From NCBI GenBank assembly GCA_964651705.1, contig CAZYWZ010000009.1, forward strand, positions 1 through 64,000: DNA of 64,000 bases, read 5' to 3'. The notes below the pieces were generated by a model. It saw nothing but the letters and a program-made list of their open reading frames with translations, searched no databases and was not told where the DNA came from. The translations under genes and the position numbers were made by a program. Origin of the DNA: JADLBR01 sp964651705 (GTDB lineage: Bacteria > Verrucomicrobiota > Verrucomicrobiia > JADLBR01). Shown in pieces: positions 1 through 8,775 of the stretch; positions within the stretch are counted from its first letter, which is position 1, and each line of letters begins with the position of its first letter.

Positions 1-52
1 ACTGGCTGGTTTTGAATCGACCGCCCGTGGCGGGTTTTGAAGTGACCGGTGA
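1..52. mobile_element. Probable end of an IS21-type insertion sequence
   Basis: Two imperfect direct repeats, GGCTGGTTTTGAATCGACC and GGCGGGTTTTGAAGTGACC (16 of 19 identical), lie side by side and are followed by GGTGACA. Short repeated motifs of this kind next to a TGTCA-like tip are typical of IS21-family ends. The transposase would lie outside the window to the left. The reading frame on the right opens exactly where this block ends, so the element seems to have inserted into or replaced the 5' part of that gene. The family assignment is from memory of such ends and is tentative. Confidence 0.4.
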
Positions 53-301
53 CACTCGACCCGCCCGGCGATTCTCGCGAATAGCCTGGTGGTGCAGGTG
101 AAGAACCTGTCCGACAAGCATCTGGTCGTGGTCGTGCGGATCACCAGCCCCAGCACCAAACAGACGAAAGTGGTCAACGCCTCCCTGCACCCGCGCGAGC
201 TGGAGGAGCTGGGCCTGATTCAGGGCATCATGGCGGCTTCCGGCGACCGGGTCGAGGTGCGCCATGCGGACTATCGGCCCGTGTCGTATCGCGTGCCATG
301 A
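53..301 (+). pseudogene. 5'-truncated hypothetical protein, C-terminal part
   Basis: The open frame starts right after an in-frame TGA at 50-52 and reads as protein-like sequence from about base 68 (ILANSLVVQVKNLSDKHL) to the TGA at 299-301. A GTG at 89 could start a 70-residue product, but the coding-like sequence extends upstream of it. I therefore read this as the surviving C-terminal part of a longer protein, probably a beta-rich domain ending in a GDRVEV..HADYRPV-like segment. The stop overlaps the ATG of the next gene (ATGA), so the two were co-translated before the truncation. Function is not recognised. Confidence 0.5.
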
Positions 302-861
302 TGGATTTGAGGAGGATTGGCTTTGGGGCGCCCGAGTGGCTCGGGATCTCGGCGCTCCTGCTTTCCGCCATCCTGCTCCCATTTGGATTGGCGCTGGACA
401 TGGTCGAGGTTTCCTCCGGCATCCCGCTGCGGGTGTTTCGCTGGGAGGCTGAGCTATTCCAGCAGGTGCGGGCCTATTCGGTCTTTGCGACGATCGCCGA
501 ACTCTTCGGGGACGGGGACTGGTTCCTGGGGTGGCTCATCGTTCTGTTTTGCGTGGTCGTGCCGTTTGGAAAGCTCGCCGGGGCGGGGTGGGTCTTTGCG
601 CGCAGGGTCAAGACCGGATCTTGGCCCGGGGGAGCCGTCCGATGCTTGGGCCTGACGAGCAAATGGGCGATGGTGGAGGTTTTCGCCGTCGCGGTCCTCA
701 TCGTTCTCCTCAAGCTTGGTGAGGCGCTGAGGGCGGATGTGAAGCCGGGTCTATACCTGTTCACATTTTCCGCAATCGCCGGCATGGCTGGAATCGGGGT
801 CATCGAATGGCTCGCGGGTCACCGCAACGCCGACGATGGTGTCCGACGCTGTCAGCGATGA
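298..861 (+). CDS. Single-domain PqiA-like inner-membrane protein
   Basis: This is a 187-residue protein with about four membrane spans, near residues 13-34, 79-100, 124-143 and 150-169. The segment LTSKWAMVEVFAVAVLIVLLK resembles the conserved SKW-M-DVF-VA-LVALVK core of the paraquat-inducible protein A family, followed by the usual GLYLF segment. E. coli PqiA has two such domains in about 420 residues; this protein is half that size and lacks the zinc-ribbon cysteines. PqiA proteins work with MCE-domain proteins in lipid transport across the envelope, but no MCE gene is visible here. The start overlaps the stop of the upstream truncated gene by ATGA. Confidence 0.65.
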   Translation: MMDLRRIGFGAPEWLGISALLLSAILLPFGLALDMVEVSSGIPLRVFRWEAELFQQVRAYSVFATIAELFGDGDWFLGWLIVLFCVVVPFGKLAGAGWVFARRVKTGSWPGGAVRCLGLTSKWAMVEVFAVAVLIVLLKLGEALRADVKPGLYLFTFSAIAGMAGIGVIEWLAGHRNADDGVRRCQR

Positions 862-961
862 CCTCCCGGACGTCGGCGCCATTGTCCAGAATGATGTCCG
901 CACGAGGGAGTCGGTGCGCCCGCGGCCATCTGGTTTGGCGAAAAGATGCCGGAAGGTATAT

Positions 962-2332
962 TTAGAGCGCCCCCGTGCGCTTGAGCGGCGCACCTACGCC
1001 GCCGGAGAACGGATGCTCACCCGCAAGGACCTTCTTTCTGAATAGCGTCTGGTAGAACACATTCCTCAGCAGCTCCTCCACTTTCTCGCGGGATGCCGCG
1101 ACGTTGTAGGCCGTATGGCGCACGAGACTGCTTGCCGCGTATAGGCGGAGATTTGCGGCCCAAAAGCGCTGTGCCAGGTCATGCGGTGGCATGCACCGCG
1201 TAGCGAATACGACGTTGGTGCCGTCAAATCTAGACCAATCGCTCGAGGCGAGTCGTCCCTCGGATACCATCTCATCATAGAGGTCGGTGCCTGGCAGCGG
1301 GGTGAGAATCCAGAAGGCTGCGAATCCCACGCGGTTCTGCCTGAGGAAGGAAAACACTTCCTCAAATTGCTCCTCGGTGTCCTCATCAAATCCGAAAATA
1401 AAACTGAGGTATGGAACGATTCCCGCGCTCCGCATCCTGTCGATGAGTTCAGCGTAGGCCTCGACCCGATTGAAGGACTTGCGCGCGCCATCGAGGCTGC
1501 TCCGATTGAGGGACTCAACCCCAACGAAAAGGTAGAAGCACCCGGAGCGGGCCGCGAGATCGATCAGCTCGGGATGTCTGAGGACGGTCGTGCTGACCTG
1601 TGACATCCACCGGATTCCCTTGCCGGACAGCGCCTTGAAAAGCTCGCGACTATACTCGGGGAGGCAGGCGATGTTGTCGTCAACAAAGAAGAGTTCTGTC
1701 GCCCCCGAGTCGGCGATCTCGCTCACGACGCGAGCGACGGGCTTGGTCCTATAGCAACGGCCATAGAGCTTGGTCACGGAGCAGAACTTGCAGCCCATGG
1801 GACAACCCCTCGTCGTGAAAATCGGCATCATGGGTAAACGGGACCCAAAGCGGCGAGGGTAAATCTCAAGGTTGAAACCGCGCCAATCAGGCGCTGGGGA
1901 AAGCGATAAATCGGGAAGGGAGCCGTCCTGGTAGCGTGGCTTAAGCGATCGCTTCTCGGCGTCGGCCAAGACCTCCTCCCATAGGTGCTCGGCCTCGCCC
2001 ACGAGAACGCTGTCGGCGTGCCGGGCGGCCTCCTGCGGCAGAATGGTGGGATGGGCTCCGCCGAGAATCACGGGGACGCCCCGATTGCGAAATCGGCGCG
2101 CGATCTCGTATGCGCGGTGGGCCTGGCTGGTCATCGCCGTTATGCCAACCAGATCGAAGTCGCCATCGAAATCGATATCTTCGACGAGATCGTTGACGCA
2201 GGACACCTCATGGCGGGCGGGCGTGAGACCCCCCAACACGGCCAGCGATAGAGGCGGCAAAAAGGCTCGCCGGTACTTCACGGGCGCGCCGTCGGCCCCT
2301 TGTCGGGATGGATATACGAGAAGGATCCGCAT
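962..2332 (-). CDS. B12-binding radical SAM enzyme
   Basis: This is a 456-residue protein. Residues 1 to about 125 look like a cobalamin-binding Rossmann domain (MRILLVYPSR at the start, LGGAHPTILPQEA near 90). The radical SAM core follows with the cluster motif CPMGCKFC, cysteines 177, 181 and 184 (CxxxCxxC), which would bind the 4Fe-4S cluster that cleaves S-adenosylmethionine. Members of this class carry out methylations or carbon-skeleton chemistry on lipids, hopanoids, antibiotics and other substrates. The substrate cannot be told from sequence. The frame is open upstream to 2410, but MRILLVYP is the typical N-terminus, so I start at 2332. It lies 17 bases after the end of the membrane protein gene upstream on the same strand and may be co-transcribed. 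Confidence 0.75.
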   Translation of the reverse strand: MRILLVYPSRQGADGAPVKYRRAFLPPLSLAVLGGLTPARHEVSCVNDLVEDIDFDGDFDLVGITAMTSQAHRAYEIARRFRNRGVPVILGGAHPTILPQEAARHADSVLVGEAEHLWEEVLADAEKRSLKPRYQDGSLPDLSLSPAPDWRGFNLEIYPRRFGSRLPMMPIFTTRGCPMGCKFCSVTKLYGRCYRTKPVARVVSEIADSGATELFFVDDNIACLPEYSRELFKALSGKGIRWMSQVSTTVLRHPELIDLAARSGCFYLFVGVESLNRSSLDGARKSFNRVEAYAELIDRMRSAGIVPYLSFIFGFDEDTEEQFEEVFSFLRQNRVGFAAFWILTPLPGTDLYDEMVSEGRLASSDWSRFDGTNVVFATRCMPPHDLAQRFWAANLRLYAASSLVRHTAYNVAASREKVEELLRNVFYQTLFRKKVLAGEHPFSGGVGAPLKRTGAL

Positions 2333-2348
2333 CGAGTCACAAAGTCCG

Positions 2349-4706
2349 TTAGCCGCGGCCAAGGAACCGAACCATGATGCTCTCCCAGAGATCGTAACGC
2401 ATCGCGACATAATGCGCGGTCAGGGCGAGCAACAACACGTTGCTGAAGATGACAAGATATAGAGTCTGCCAGAACGATAATGGCCAAGTGCCTATCCGCT
2501 GGATGACCCGTTGATTTTGGCGGAGCCATTCGTATCGGGCCAGCGAATCCTCTTCAGGGTTCGCTAGAAACGAGCCGAAGGCTGACTCGATGTGCTCGGA
2601 GTACTCTTGGACGGCCTTGCTGCGCGCCTGTCGGGCGGCGCGCCGCACCATGGCCGGCATGCCGAGCGACCACACCATCACAATCAGGGTGATGATGGCG
2701 AGAACGGCCACGTCGGAGCGTATCTCAGCCCTGTGTGTGAATGACGCCGGAAGGAAGTAGGCGGTGTAGGCGATCGCGGCCAGCGTGATGTTGAAGGTCA
2801 TGAGGGAGCCGAGCGAGCGGATCCCCTCATCGTTGATCCGTGTCAGCATCGGTTTCAGCGGAAGTCGGCTGTATTCAAAAATGAATAGGGTCGTGCACAC
2901 GATGTAGCGGACGCAAGGATAGAGCCACATGATGAGCAGGAAATAATCGATTAGCCTCTTGAATATGATGGGAGGAGGATTTTGCAACGAGTCGGTCCCA
3001 ATGAAGATGAGCGTTTGGATCACGGCGAGCCATGCGATCGAGAGGAGCCAATACTGCGGCTCGGCAACGAGGGTGGGCCCGGGCAGCCAGCGGCTGCCGT
3101 CAAATCGCAGTTTTCCAAATATCCTGGATCCCTGACTCGCGTGCCACGCGTTGAATCTCTCGAGGCGCATGTTATCGAGTTGGAGGCTGAGGGGGGAACG
3201 GAGCCAGGCGAATAGGGCCCGCGCGCTTGCCAGCCCGGCCGTGAAAACGAGGCAACACACGTACATCCCGACGAGGCTGGCCACAAAGAGGGGTTGGCCG
3301 AAGTGCCATTCCATGACGCTGGAAAAGGCGTAATAGGCGGTGAGCAGGACGTTCCAGAAGAGAGCGCCGAATGGCCGGAAGCGAGGCGGCGTCAAAGCAT
3401 CCACGAGGGTGGAAATCGGTTTCGGGGTCGCCAAGGCCTCCGGCGTGGCGTCCGCCTCGGGTTCCGCGGTGCTGTCCGCGCAGTGTTGCAAGAGCCGGTT
3501 GGCGTCGGCGTTGTCTGGGTCCAGTTCCAGGCAACGGCGGAGGGTTGCCTCGATGTCCCCTGGCGGATCGTGCAGTTCCATCTGCAGGCGGGCGATCTCG
3601 AGGAACGTGGCGGGGCGGCGCTCATATTCTGCCGATCGTTCTAGGCGGGCCAAGGCGTCCTCGAGTTTCCCTGCAGTGACGAGGTGCATGGCGAACCTGA
3701 AGTGCTCCTCGGCCCGGCTCGCCCTCTGGTCCGCGGTGAGTTCGGCCGCAAACTCTTCGTCCTCGGTCGGTCGGATATCGATATTGAGCAGGTCGCGAAA
3801 CTCTTCCTTGAGTTCCCGGTGGTAGTAATAGTCTCCTGTGGCGAAGGAGAGGTATTCGAGTTTAGTTCGCCAGGCATCGTTGAAGAAGAATGCCTCGCCC
3901 CGATGGGTGCGAGGGTTGTTTCGCCAGAGGAGGAAGGGGCTGAGGTGAATAGCGGTGCTCGCGTCGAAAGGGCTCTGGGTCCCGGCGAGGTACATCTCCC
4001 CGACGTCGAGGTCACGGGTGCCGGTGGCTTTGAAGGGTTCTTCGGCGATGCCCCGCAGCTCTTTCCCGGAGAGGCTCCAGTGGCCGCCGGCATCTTTGGC
4101 GACCTGCTCGACTAGGACGAGGTTGAATGACGCGAGGAAGTCGGCCTCATGAAAGAGGTGGGCCAAGAGTTGCTCGAGCAATGGAAGGCGATCGCGCAAC
4201 TCGTCAGAGTGGGCTCCGTGGCCCATGGCGCTCTTGTTCCTGTAGTTAACCAAAAGGTCGCAGATGTGTGCGTTCGGGCGGCCCGGTCGGGAGTCTGCGG
4301 GGAGGCTGAGGGCCTTGGCCGCCGCCATGAGGTGCGAGGTTCCTGTGACCGGAGGTTTCGTGTACCAGGCCATGACCGGCGGCAACAGGGCCAAGGAGAT
4401 GCTCGGGCAATCGATGGTCTCGAGAGTGCGCAACAAACCAACAAATGAACCGAGCGAGGGTCGCCTGAGGAATTCGAGGGTCTTGGCCTTCTGCGGAAGA
4501 CGATTGACGAAGTCAGGAATGCGTTGCAGCCCTTCTTGCAGCGCCGCCACAACAATAAATCGCACGAATAGTTGAAAGAGCCCCACGAGCATCTCGTGGC
4601 GAGACCCGAAATCTTCGGGGTCGGCAACGCGATACCTGCGGAAGGCAGTCGCCAGCGGCTGGGGGTAGGACCGCTCAACGATTTCCCTCAAGGAGCCGAA
4701 ACTCAT
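2349..4706 (-). CDS. Membrane protein with HEPN-type motif and TPR-like region
   Basis: This is a 785-residue protein starting MSFGSLREIVERS. The N-terminal half is soluble and contains LLVNYRNKSAMGHGAH (about residue 180), which fits the R-polar-x(4-6)-H motif of HEPN ribonucleases. The middle (about 385-450) reads like tetratricopeptide repeats (EEHFRFAMHLVTAGKLEDAL, CLELDPDNADANRLL). The C-terminal ~300 residues have about six to eight hydrophobic spans. I do not recognise the whole architecture. The frame stays open upstream to 6290, but that stretch is the antisense of the divergent gene and has no protein-like composition. A membrane-anchored HEPN protein in a defence island would fit an RNA-cleaving effector; this is inference from one motif. 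It is divergent from the large gene at 4882, with 175 bases between. Confidence 0.6.
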   Translation of the reverse strand: MSFGSLREIVERSYPQPLATAFRRYRVADPEDFGSRHEMLVGLFQLFVRFIVVAALQEGLQRIPDFVNRLPQKAKTLEFLRRPSLGSFVGLLRTLETIDCPSISLALLPPVMAWYTKPPVTGTSHLMAAAKALSLPADSRPGRPNAHICDLLVNYRNKSAMGHGAHSDELRDRLPLLEQLLAHLFHEADFLASFNLVLVEQVAKDAGGHWSLSGKELRGIAEEPFKATGTRDLDVGEMYLAGTQSPFDASTAIHLSPFLLWRNNPRTHRGEAFFFNDAWRTKLEYLSFATGDYYYHRELKEEFRDLLNIDIRPTEDEEFAAELTADQRASRAEEHFRFAMHLVTAGKLEDALARLERSAEYERRPATFLEIARLQMELHDPPGDIEATLRRCLELDPDNADANRLLQHCADSTAEPEADATPEALATPKPISTLVDALTPPRFRPFGALFWNVLLTAYYAFSSVMEWHFGQPLFVASLVGMYVCCLVFTAGLASARALFAWLRSPLSLQLDNMRLERFNAWHASQGSRIFGKLRFDGSRWLPGPTLVAEPQYWLLSIAWLAVIQTLIFIGTDSLQNPPPIIFKRLIDYFLLIMWLYPCVRYIVCTTLFIFEYSRLPLKPMLTRINDEGIRSLGSLMTFNITLAAIAYTAYFLPASFTHRAEIRSDVAVLAIITLIVMVWSLGMPAMVRRAARQARSKAVQEYSEHIESAFGSFLANPEEDSLARYEWLRQNQRVIQRIGTWPLSFWQTLYLVIFSNVLLLALTAHYVAMRYDLWESIMVRFLGRG

Positions 4707-4881
4707 GCGATGACGTCGACGATTCTGCGATATCGGGTGCCTCTGTAAAGCGATAACGGACAGCGACACCGGCCATGGGCAACAGCCGCAGGGATATGCG
4801 TCCTCCTCCACAGGACGCGCAGGAAAGGCCGTGCCTGTATCCCCAGCATCTGGTAGCCTGGGTGTCGAGAGGAGTACGGCG

Positions 4882-7713
4882 ATGGGAGAGTTCGGAAGGG
4901 TTCCTGATGTGAAGATGAATGCCTTGTTGGCCGGGATTCGTTCCTGGGACGGGACGGTCGCGGCGGCGCAGCCGCTGCGCGATGAGGTTCGGGCATTGGG
5001 GCAACCGAACAGTGAGGGGGCAGACGTAGGCGGGCGGGCGCTTCTTGCCGTGGCCTCGGCGTACCGGCGACAAAAGCCGGACAGGCTGCGCTTTGATCCC
5101 GCGTCTGAGGTCGATGCCTGCCGGATCATTGGTCCATTCCTGGGTGATCCGGCGATGGGAAAATGGTCTTGGCACGATCCCTTGACAATCAAGGACGTCG
5201 ATGCCGTGAGATGGCTTCCGCTGGTTTCCGCGTTCGGGCCGGCTGACGATCCGTCCATCTTAAAGTTCGTTTTCGAGATCTTTGGGGCACGACGCCGACT
5301 CCTCTGGGTTCCCGCCTCGCGGGCATTGGCGGTGCTGGCTCGACGCGGTGAATCGGCCCGGTCCGTACTCTCCTCGGAGTGGGGTCGTTGCTTCCCCTCC
5401 GGCCTTCCGGAACGATGGCCGAACGGCGCGCTGTCGGACGACAGGCGCGCACCGGAATCTCCTGGCATGCGGCATCGGATGAGGCATGTCCTGCATGCCG
5501 CGGCGGCATTTCTTTCGGTAGGAGGAGAGCCGCAGTTGCTTCCCGGATTCGAGGTGCGGGCGCTCGCGGCGATGTCTCTGCCTTCCGATGATGCCGACGC
5601 TTCGGTGGTGCTTCTGGCTCTCAGCGAGCTCCTCTTCGCCCCTGCAACCCGGGGCGACGTGCTGGCATTCTTCGCGAGCAGGATCTCAGAGGTGCGCCCC
5701 GATGAAATGGCGGAGGATGTTCTCCGGTTGATTGCAGATAACTTGCGCCCTGTTCCTGAGGCGAAAGAGGTTCGGGACCTGATCGAGGCGAGACTCAAGG
5801 AAGCGCGTTGGAAGGATCGGTCTGGCGAGAAGCGCGTTGATGCGCTTTTGAGCTGGCTGCGGACGGCGCGGTGGTTCCAGGCGGCGGGGGCAAGGGCGGC
5901 CATCGGAGAGATGCGCGCCGGAGCGGGGATGGCTGGCCCGGCCCTAGACTTGGTAACCGAAAGGATTCTGCCCGGGGGCGCGGCCGGTGTGGTCGACGCC
6001 GCGCTGCCTCGGTTGCGGCTGGTTTTCGATAAAGATGTCTTTGCCACCACGGCGGATGAGGAGCGCACGGTCCGGGTCGTCGAGTTGCTTGAGCTCGTCG
6101 GGCATGACGACTTGGCCAATGTGCCGTGGCGTCCTCTGGTGGCGCGGGCTTGTGGGAGCGAAGCTGCAGGTTGGGCCCGGGAAGGGGCGGTGGCGGCGGT
6201 GGCCCGCGCCGATCTGGCGCTCATCCTTGTCGCGAGGGGTCTGGCGGCCGGTCTTTTGTTGCGGGACCAGATATTCGGTGAGGCGGACATCCTTCGGCTG
6301 GCGACCTCTCAGGATGAGTTCGTGGCCCGTCAAGTGGCCGTGCAGGTGGAGCGGCTTTTGAGAGAAGAGCTTCCTTCGGGCGTGGACCAGGCGCGATTTT
6401 TGTGGCGGCTGCTCTTGCAGGATCCTCCCGCCCGGACTTTTGTCGAAATTGGCATGATCCTGCGAGGGCGCGGAAGAGCCATCCATGCGGTCGTGGAAGG
6501 CATAGGTCGGCTCGATGGTCTCCGTGAAAGCGGGGCGAGTCTCCTGGAACAGTCGAAAGCGTTCAGGGACTTGGCCGACCATGTCGCGGGGCTGATGGTC
6601 ACTGGCGCGGACGGGCCAGGTCGGGCGGACGCGATGACTAAGGTCATAAAGGGATTGCGGGCCCTCGGGAATGACTGCGTGCGCGTTGCGGAATTGTGCT
6701 GCGCCGACCTCAACTGTGTTGGCAATGCGGAATGGCAGTTGGCCCTTGAGAGGCTGCTGTTTGGCGATGGCTCTGAGGGAGGCGGATTGTCGGCATGGTG
6801 CGTATGGCGTGGGCATCCAATGGAGGACCTCCATTCGGTCTGGGTTGGCGTGGTGGAGGCCGCGGGCATGGTGCGCGAGGCCGGCATGGCGGTTTCCCCG
6901 GCGGCCTGCGATGAAATGAGCCATGCGGTCGCCGCGTTAAAGGATCGGTTGTGCGCGTTGGCTTGGCCCGAGGGCGGTATCGCGCATGGGATGATCGATC
7001 TGGCGGAGCGCTGGCTAGCCGATCGGAGGGACCGGGCCAGAGACTGCGAGAGGGAGACGAGTCGGGTCAAGAGACTCATTTGTATGCGAGACGAGGAAGC
7101 CCTGGTTGGTCTTGTGACGCCGACTGGGCGAGCGATTTTGGATGTCTTGTCGGCCGAGTCGGTTCAACAATTGGGGCGGTTTTATCTTCGGAATCTCATG
7201 TTCCGCAAGTTCTCTATGCTCCGGAAGCGGGTTGTTCCCAGGGTTCGGCTCCCATCCGTTTGGTCGTACCTCTCGCCCCTTCTCGCGGGCGTTGCGGCGG
7301 GTCCGCTGTTCGTTATGGATATCGGTTCCTCATGCAACGAGCTGATCGCGGACGGCCATGAGGCGCAACTCTGGGCGGCCATCGGAATCGGTCTTGTTCT
7401 GGCATTTTGGGTGCTATCCGCGAGCCTGACCAAACATTTTCCAGGCCCGGGCAAGGGGTTTCGGAATCGGATGGGGTACGCGGGAAAAGCGGTGGGAAGG
7501 GTGTTGCCGATCTTCGCCATCTCGATGGGGATTGCCGGCGCGGTCTCCGCGGCCAGTGTTTGGCTGCTCCGGGGAACGAGCCTATGCGATGCGCCTGACG
7601 GCGCCGCCCTGCCGTTTTTTGAACAAGTGTCGCTGTGGACCAGCCTTGGGCTCTTTCTGGGCGTGTTCGTCGGCTTGATCCTTCAAGGGCGCGGAGCCGT
7701 TGCCGAAGAGTGA
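4882..7713 (+). CDS. Large hypothetical protein with four C-terminal membrane spans
   Basis: This is a 943-residue protein. I chose the ATG at 4882 because GAGAGGAG lies 7 bases upstream; an earlier in-frame ATG at 4831 has no such site. Residues 1 to about 790 are soluble, mostly helical, Ala/Leu/Arg rich and HEAT-repeat-like, with no recognisable catalytic motif. The C-terminus holds four membrane spans, near YLSPLLAGVAAGPLFVMD, AAIGIGLVLAFWVLSA, VLPIFAISMGIAGAVSA and SLGLFLGVFVGLILQ. It is divergent from the HEPN-motif membrane gene, which has a similar plan of soluble N-terminus and membrane C-terminus. The two may form a pair. Function is unknown. Confidence 0.65.
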   Translation: MGEFGRVPDVKMNALLAGIRSWDGTVAAAQPLRDEVRALGQPNSEGADVGGRALLAVASAYRRQKPDRLRFDPASEVDACRIIGPFLGDPAMGKWSWHDPLTIKDVDAVRWLPLVSAFGPADDPSILKFVFEIFGARRRLLWVPASRALAVLARRGESARSVLSSEWGRCFPSGLPERWPNGALSDDRRAPESPGMRHRMRHVLHAAAAFLSVGGEPQLLPGFEVRALAAMSLPSDDADASVVLLALSELLFAPATRGDVLAFFASRISEVRPDEMAEDVLRLIADNLRPVPEAKEVRDLIEARLKEARWKDRSGEKRVDALLSWLRTARWFQAAGARAAIGEMRAGAGMAGPALDLVTERILPGGAAGVVDAALPRLRLVFDKDVFATTADEERTVRVVELLELVGHDDLANVPWRPLVARACGSEAAGWAREGAVAAVARADLALILVARGLAAGLLLRDQIFGEADILRLATSQDEFVARQVAVQVERLLREELPSGVDQARFLWRLLLQDPPARTFVEIGMILRGRGRAIHAVVEGIGRLDGLRESGASLLEQSKAFRDLADHVAGLMVTGADGPGRADAMTKVIKGLRALGNDCVRVAELCCADLNCVGNAEWQLALERLLFGDGSEGGGLSAWCVWRGHPMEDLHSVWVGVVEAAGMVREAGMAVSPAACDEMSHAVAALKDRLCALAWPEGGIAHGMIDLAERWLADRRDRARDCERETSRVKRLICMRDEEALVGLVTPTGRAILDVLSAESVQQLGRFYLRNLMFRKFSMLRKRVVPRVRLPSVWSYLSPLLAGVAAGPLFVMDIGSSCNELIADGHEAQLWAAIGIGLVLAFWVLSASLTKHFPGPGKGFRNRMGYAGKAVGRVLPIFAISMGIAGAVSAASVWLLRGTSLCDAPDGAALPFFEQVSLWTSLGLFLGVFVGLILQGRGAVAEE

Positions 7714-7736
7714 AGCGCCTTGAGGCATCCTGCATT

Positions 7737-8771
7737 TCACCGAGTCTTCGGTATTTTGCCGCCCGACTTGCCGCGGGCGCGCTGGCGTCGGCGCTTCGGC
7801 TTCGTGGCTATTTCGCGGGTCTCGATGCTGCGTTTTTTGGGGCAAATCCTTAGGCGCCGAGCTTGAAGGGGGAGGATGATGGAGCCTAGTTCTCGAGACA
7901 GGCACTTGGACAAGTCTTTGACGGACTGCTGAGGCACGAGGAAGAGGACGAACTTGTCCTCGAAGAAGCCTGGGGCGATGAAGAGGGAGCATCCGAGGCG
8001 GTCGCCGAGGGCCTGTTTGGTTTCCCGTCCGTTGATGGGCTGGAGCCGGCCATCCTGGACGGCGCCCGTGGCTAGGATCTCGAGGGGGGAGAGCCTGATG
8101 CCGCCGCGTTTGGCGTGTTTTGCGACGACGAGCGCGAAGGCGAGGCTGTCGCCCTGCGGGCATTTCGGCTCATCGGGGAATTCGCACAGGATCTGGACGG
8201 CGTGGCCACGGTCCAAGTCGCGGTCCAGCGCGGCGACCGCCCCAGACCATTCTGGGATCTCCCGGCCTCGCTTGTCGATGGCCTTGCCTCGGTGGGACCG
8301 TGCGTTCGCGAAGCGGAAAGGGACGGCGACGGCCTCGTCGCAGTCGTTCCCGATCACCAGCGGGAAGATGCCGTCGCATTCCAGAAAGTCGATGATCCTC
8401 TCGTGCAGGTGTTGCCAGATGGCCTCATGCAACGGCGAGTCGAAACTGGCGTTCATTTTGTGGGCGACGGCCGTGGCGCGGGTCTTTCGGTGATTTCGGA
8501 GGGGGACCGCCAGATCGCGGAACGAATGGATCACGGGCGTGAATGGGCCCCGGCGCTTGATCGCAAGGAGTTCTGGGGGGCAGCGGTCCTCGTACAGCCA
8601 GCGCCGCACGAAGATCTCCCCTACCACACGAGCCGCCAGGGCGGGGTCGGTGGGCAGGGGGGTGGCGAGTTTGGCGAGGTCACCATCGCCGGCGACCGCA
8701 ACCCATCCGGGGACGAGGCGGATGCGTCGGTCGAGTTGCTCGTAGGTGCGATGTGAGCAGGCGCAGGGCAT
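7737..8771 (-). CDS. Lon-like (S16) peptidase domain protein without ATPase
   Basis: This is a 344-residue protein and the last gene of a four-gene minus-strand operon. Around residues 200-270 it reads CPQGDSLAFALVVAKH, then LATGAVQDGRLQPINGRETK and LFIAPG. This follows the Lon proteolytic core order: a Ser in a G-x-S motif, then TGxxxxDGxxxPxxGxxxK, then a hydrophobic strand and P. The Ser and Lys would form the S16 catalytic dyad. There is no AAA+ domain. The C-terminus is Arg/Lys rich. Stand-alone Lon-like domains occur in conflict systems as proteolytic effectors (known for CalpL-type proteins). The assignment rests on motif order only. It starts 5 bases before the upstream gene's stop region, so it is co-translated or co-transcribed with it. 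Confidence 0.5.
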   Translation of the reverse strand: MPCACSHRTYEQLDRRIRLVPGWVAVAGDGDLAKLATPLPTDPALAARVVGEIFVRRWLYEDRCPPELLAIKRRGPFTPVIHSFRDLAVPLRNHRKTRATAVAHKMNASFDSPLHEAIWQHLHERIIDFLECDGIFPLVIGNDCDEAVAVPFRFANARSHRGKAIDKRGREIPEWSGAVAALDRDLDRGHAVQILCEFPDEPKCPQGDSLAFALVVAKHAKRGGIRLSPLEILATGAVQDGRLQPINGRETKQALGDRLGCSLFIAPGFFEDKFVLFLVPQQSVKDLSKCLSRELGSIILPLQARRLRICPKKRSIETREIATKPKRRRQRARGKSGGKIPKTR

Positions 8772-8775
8772 GTGT

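Noticed and set aside
4707..6290. 5' extension of the minus-strand membrane protein to 1313 residues
   Set aside because: The extra part is the antisense of the gene at 4882-7713, Ser/Arg/Pro rich and not protein-like; MSFGSLREIVERS is the natural start.
8115..8756. Plus-strand 213-codon frame opposite the Lon-like gene
   Set aside because: The minus-strand frame fits the operon, has a Lon-like motif order and correct spacing; the plus-strand frame has no family pattern.
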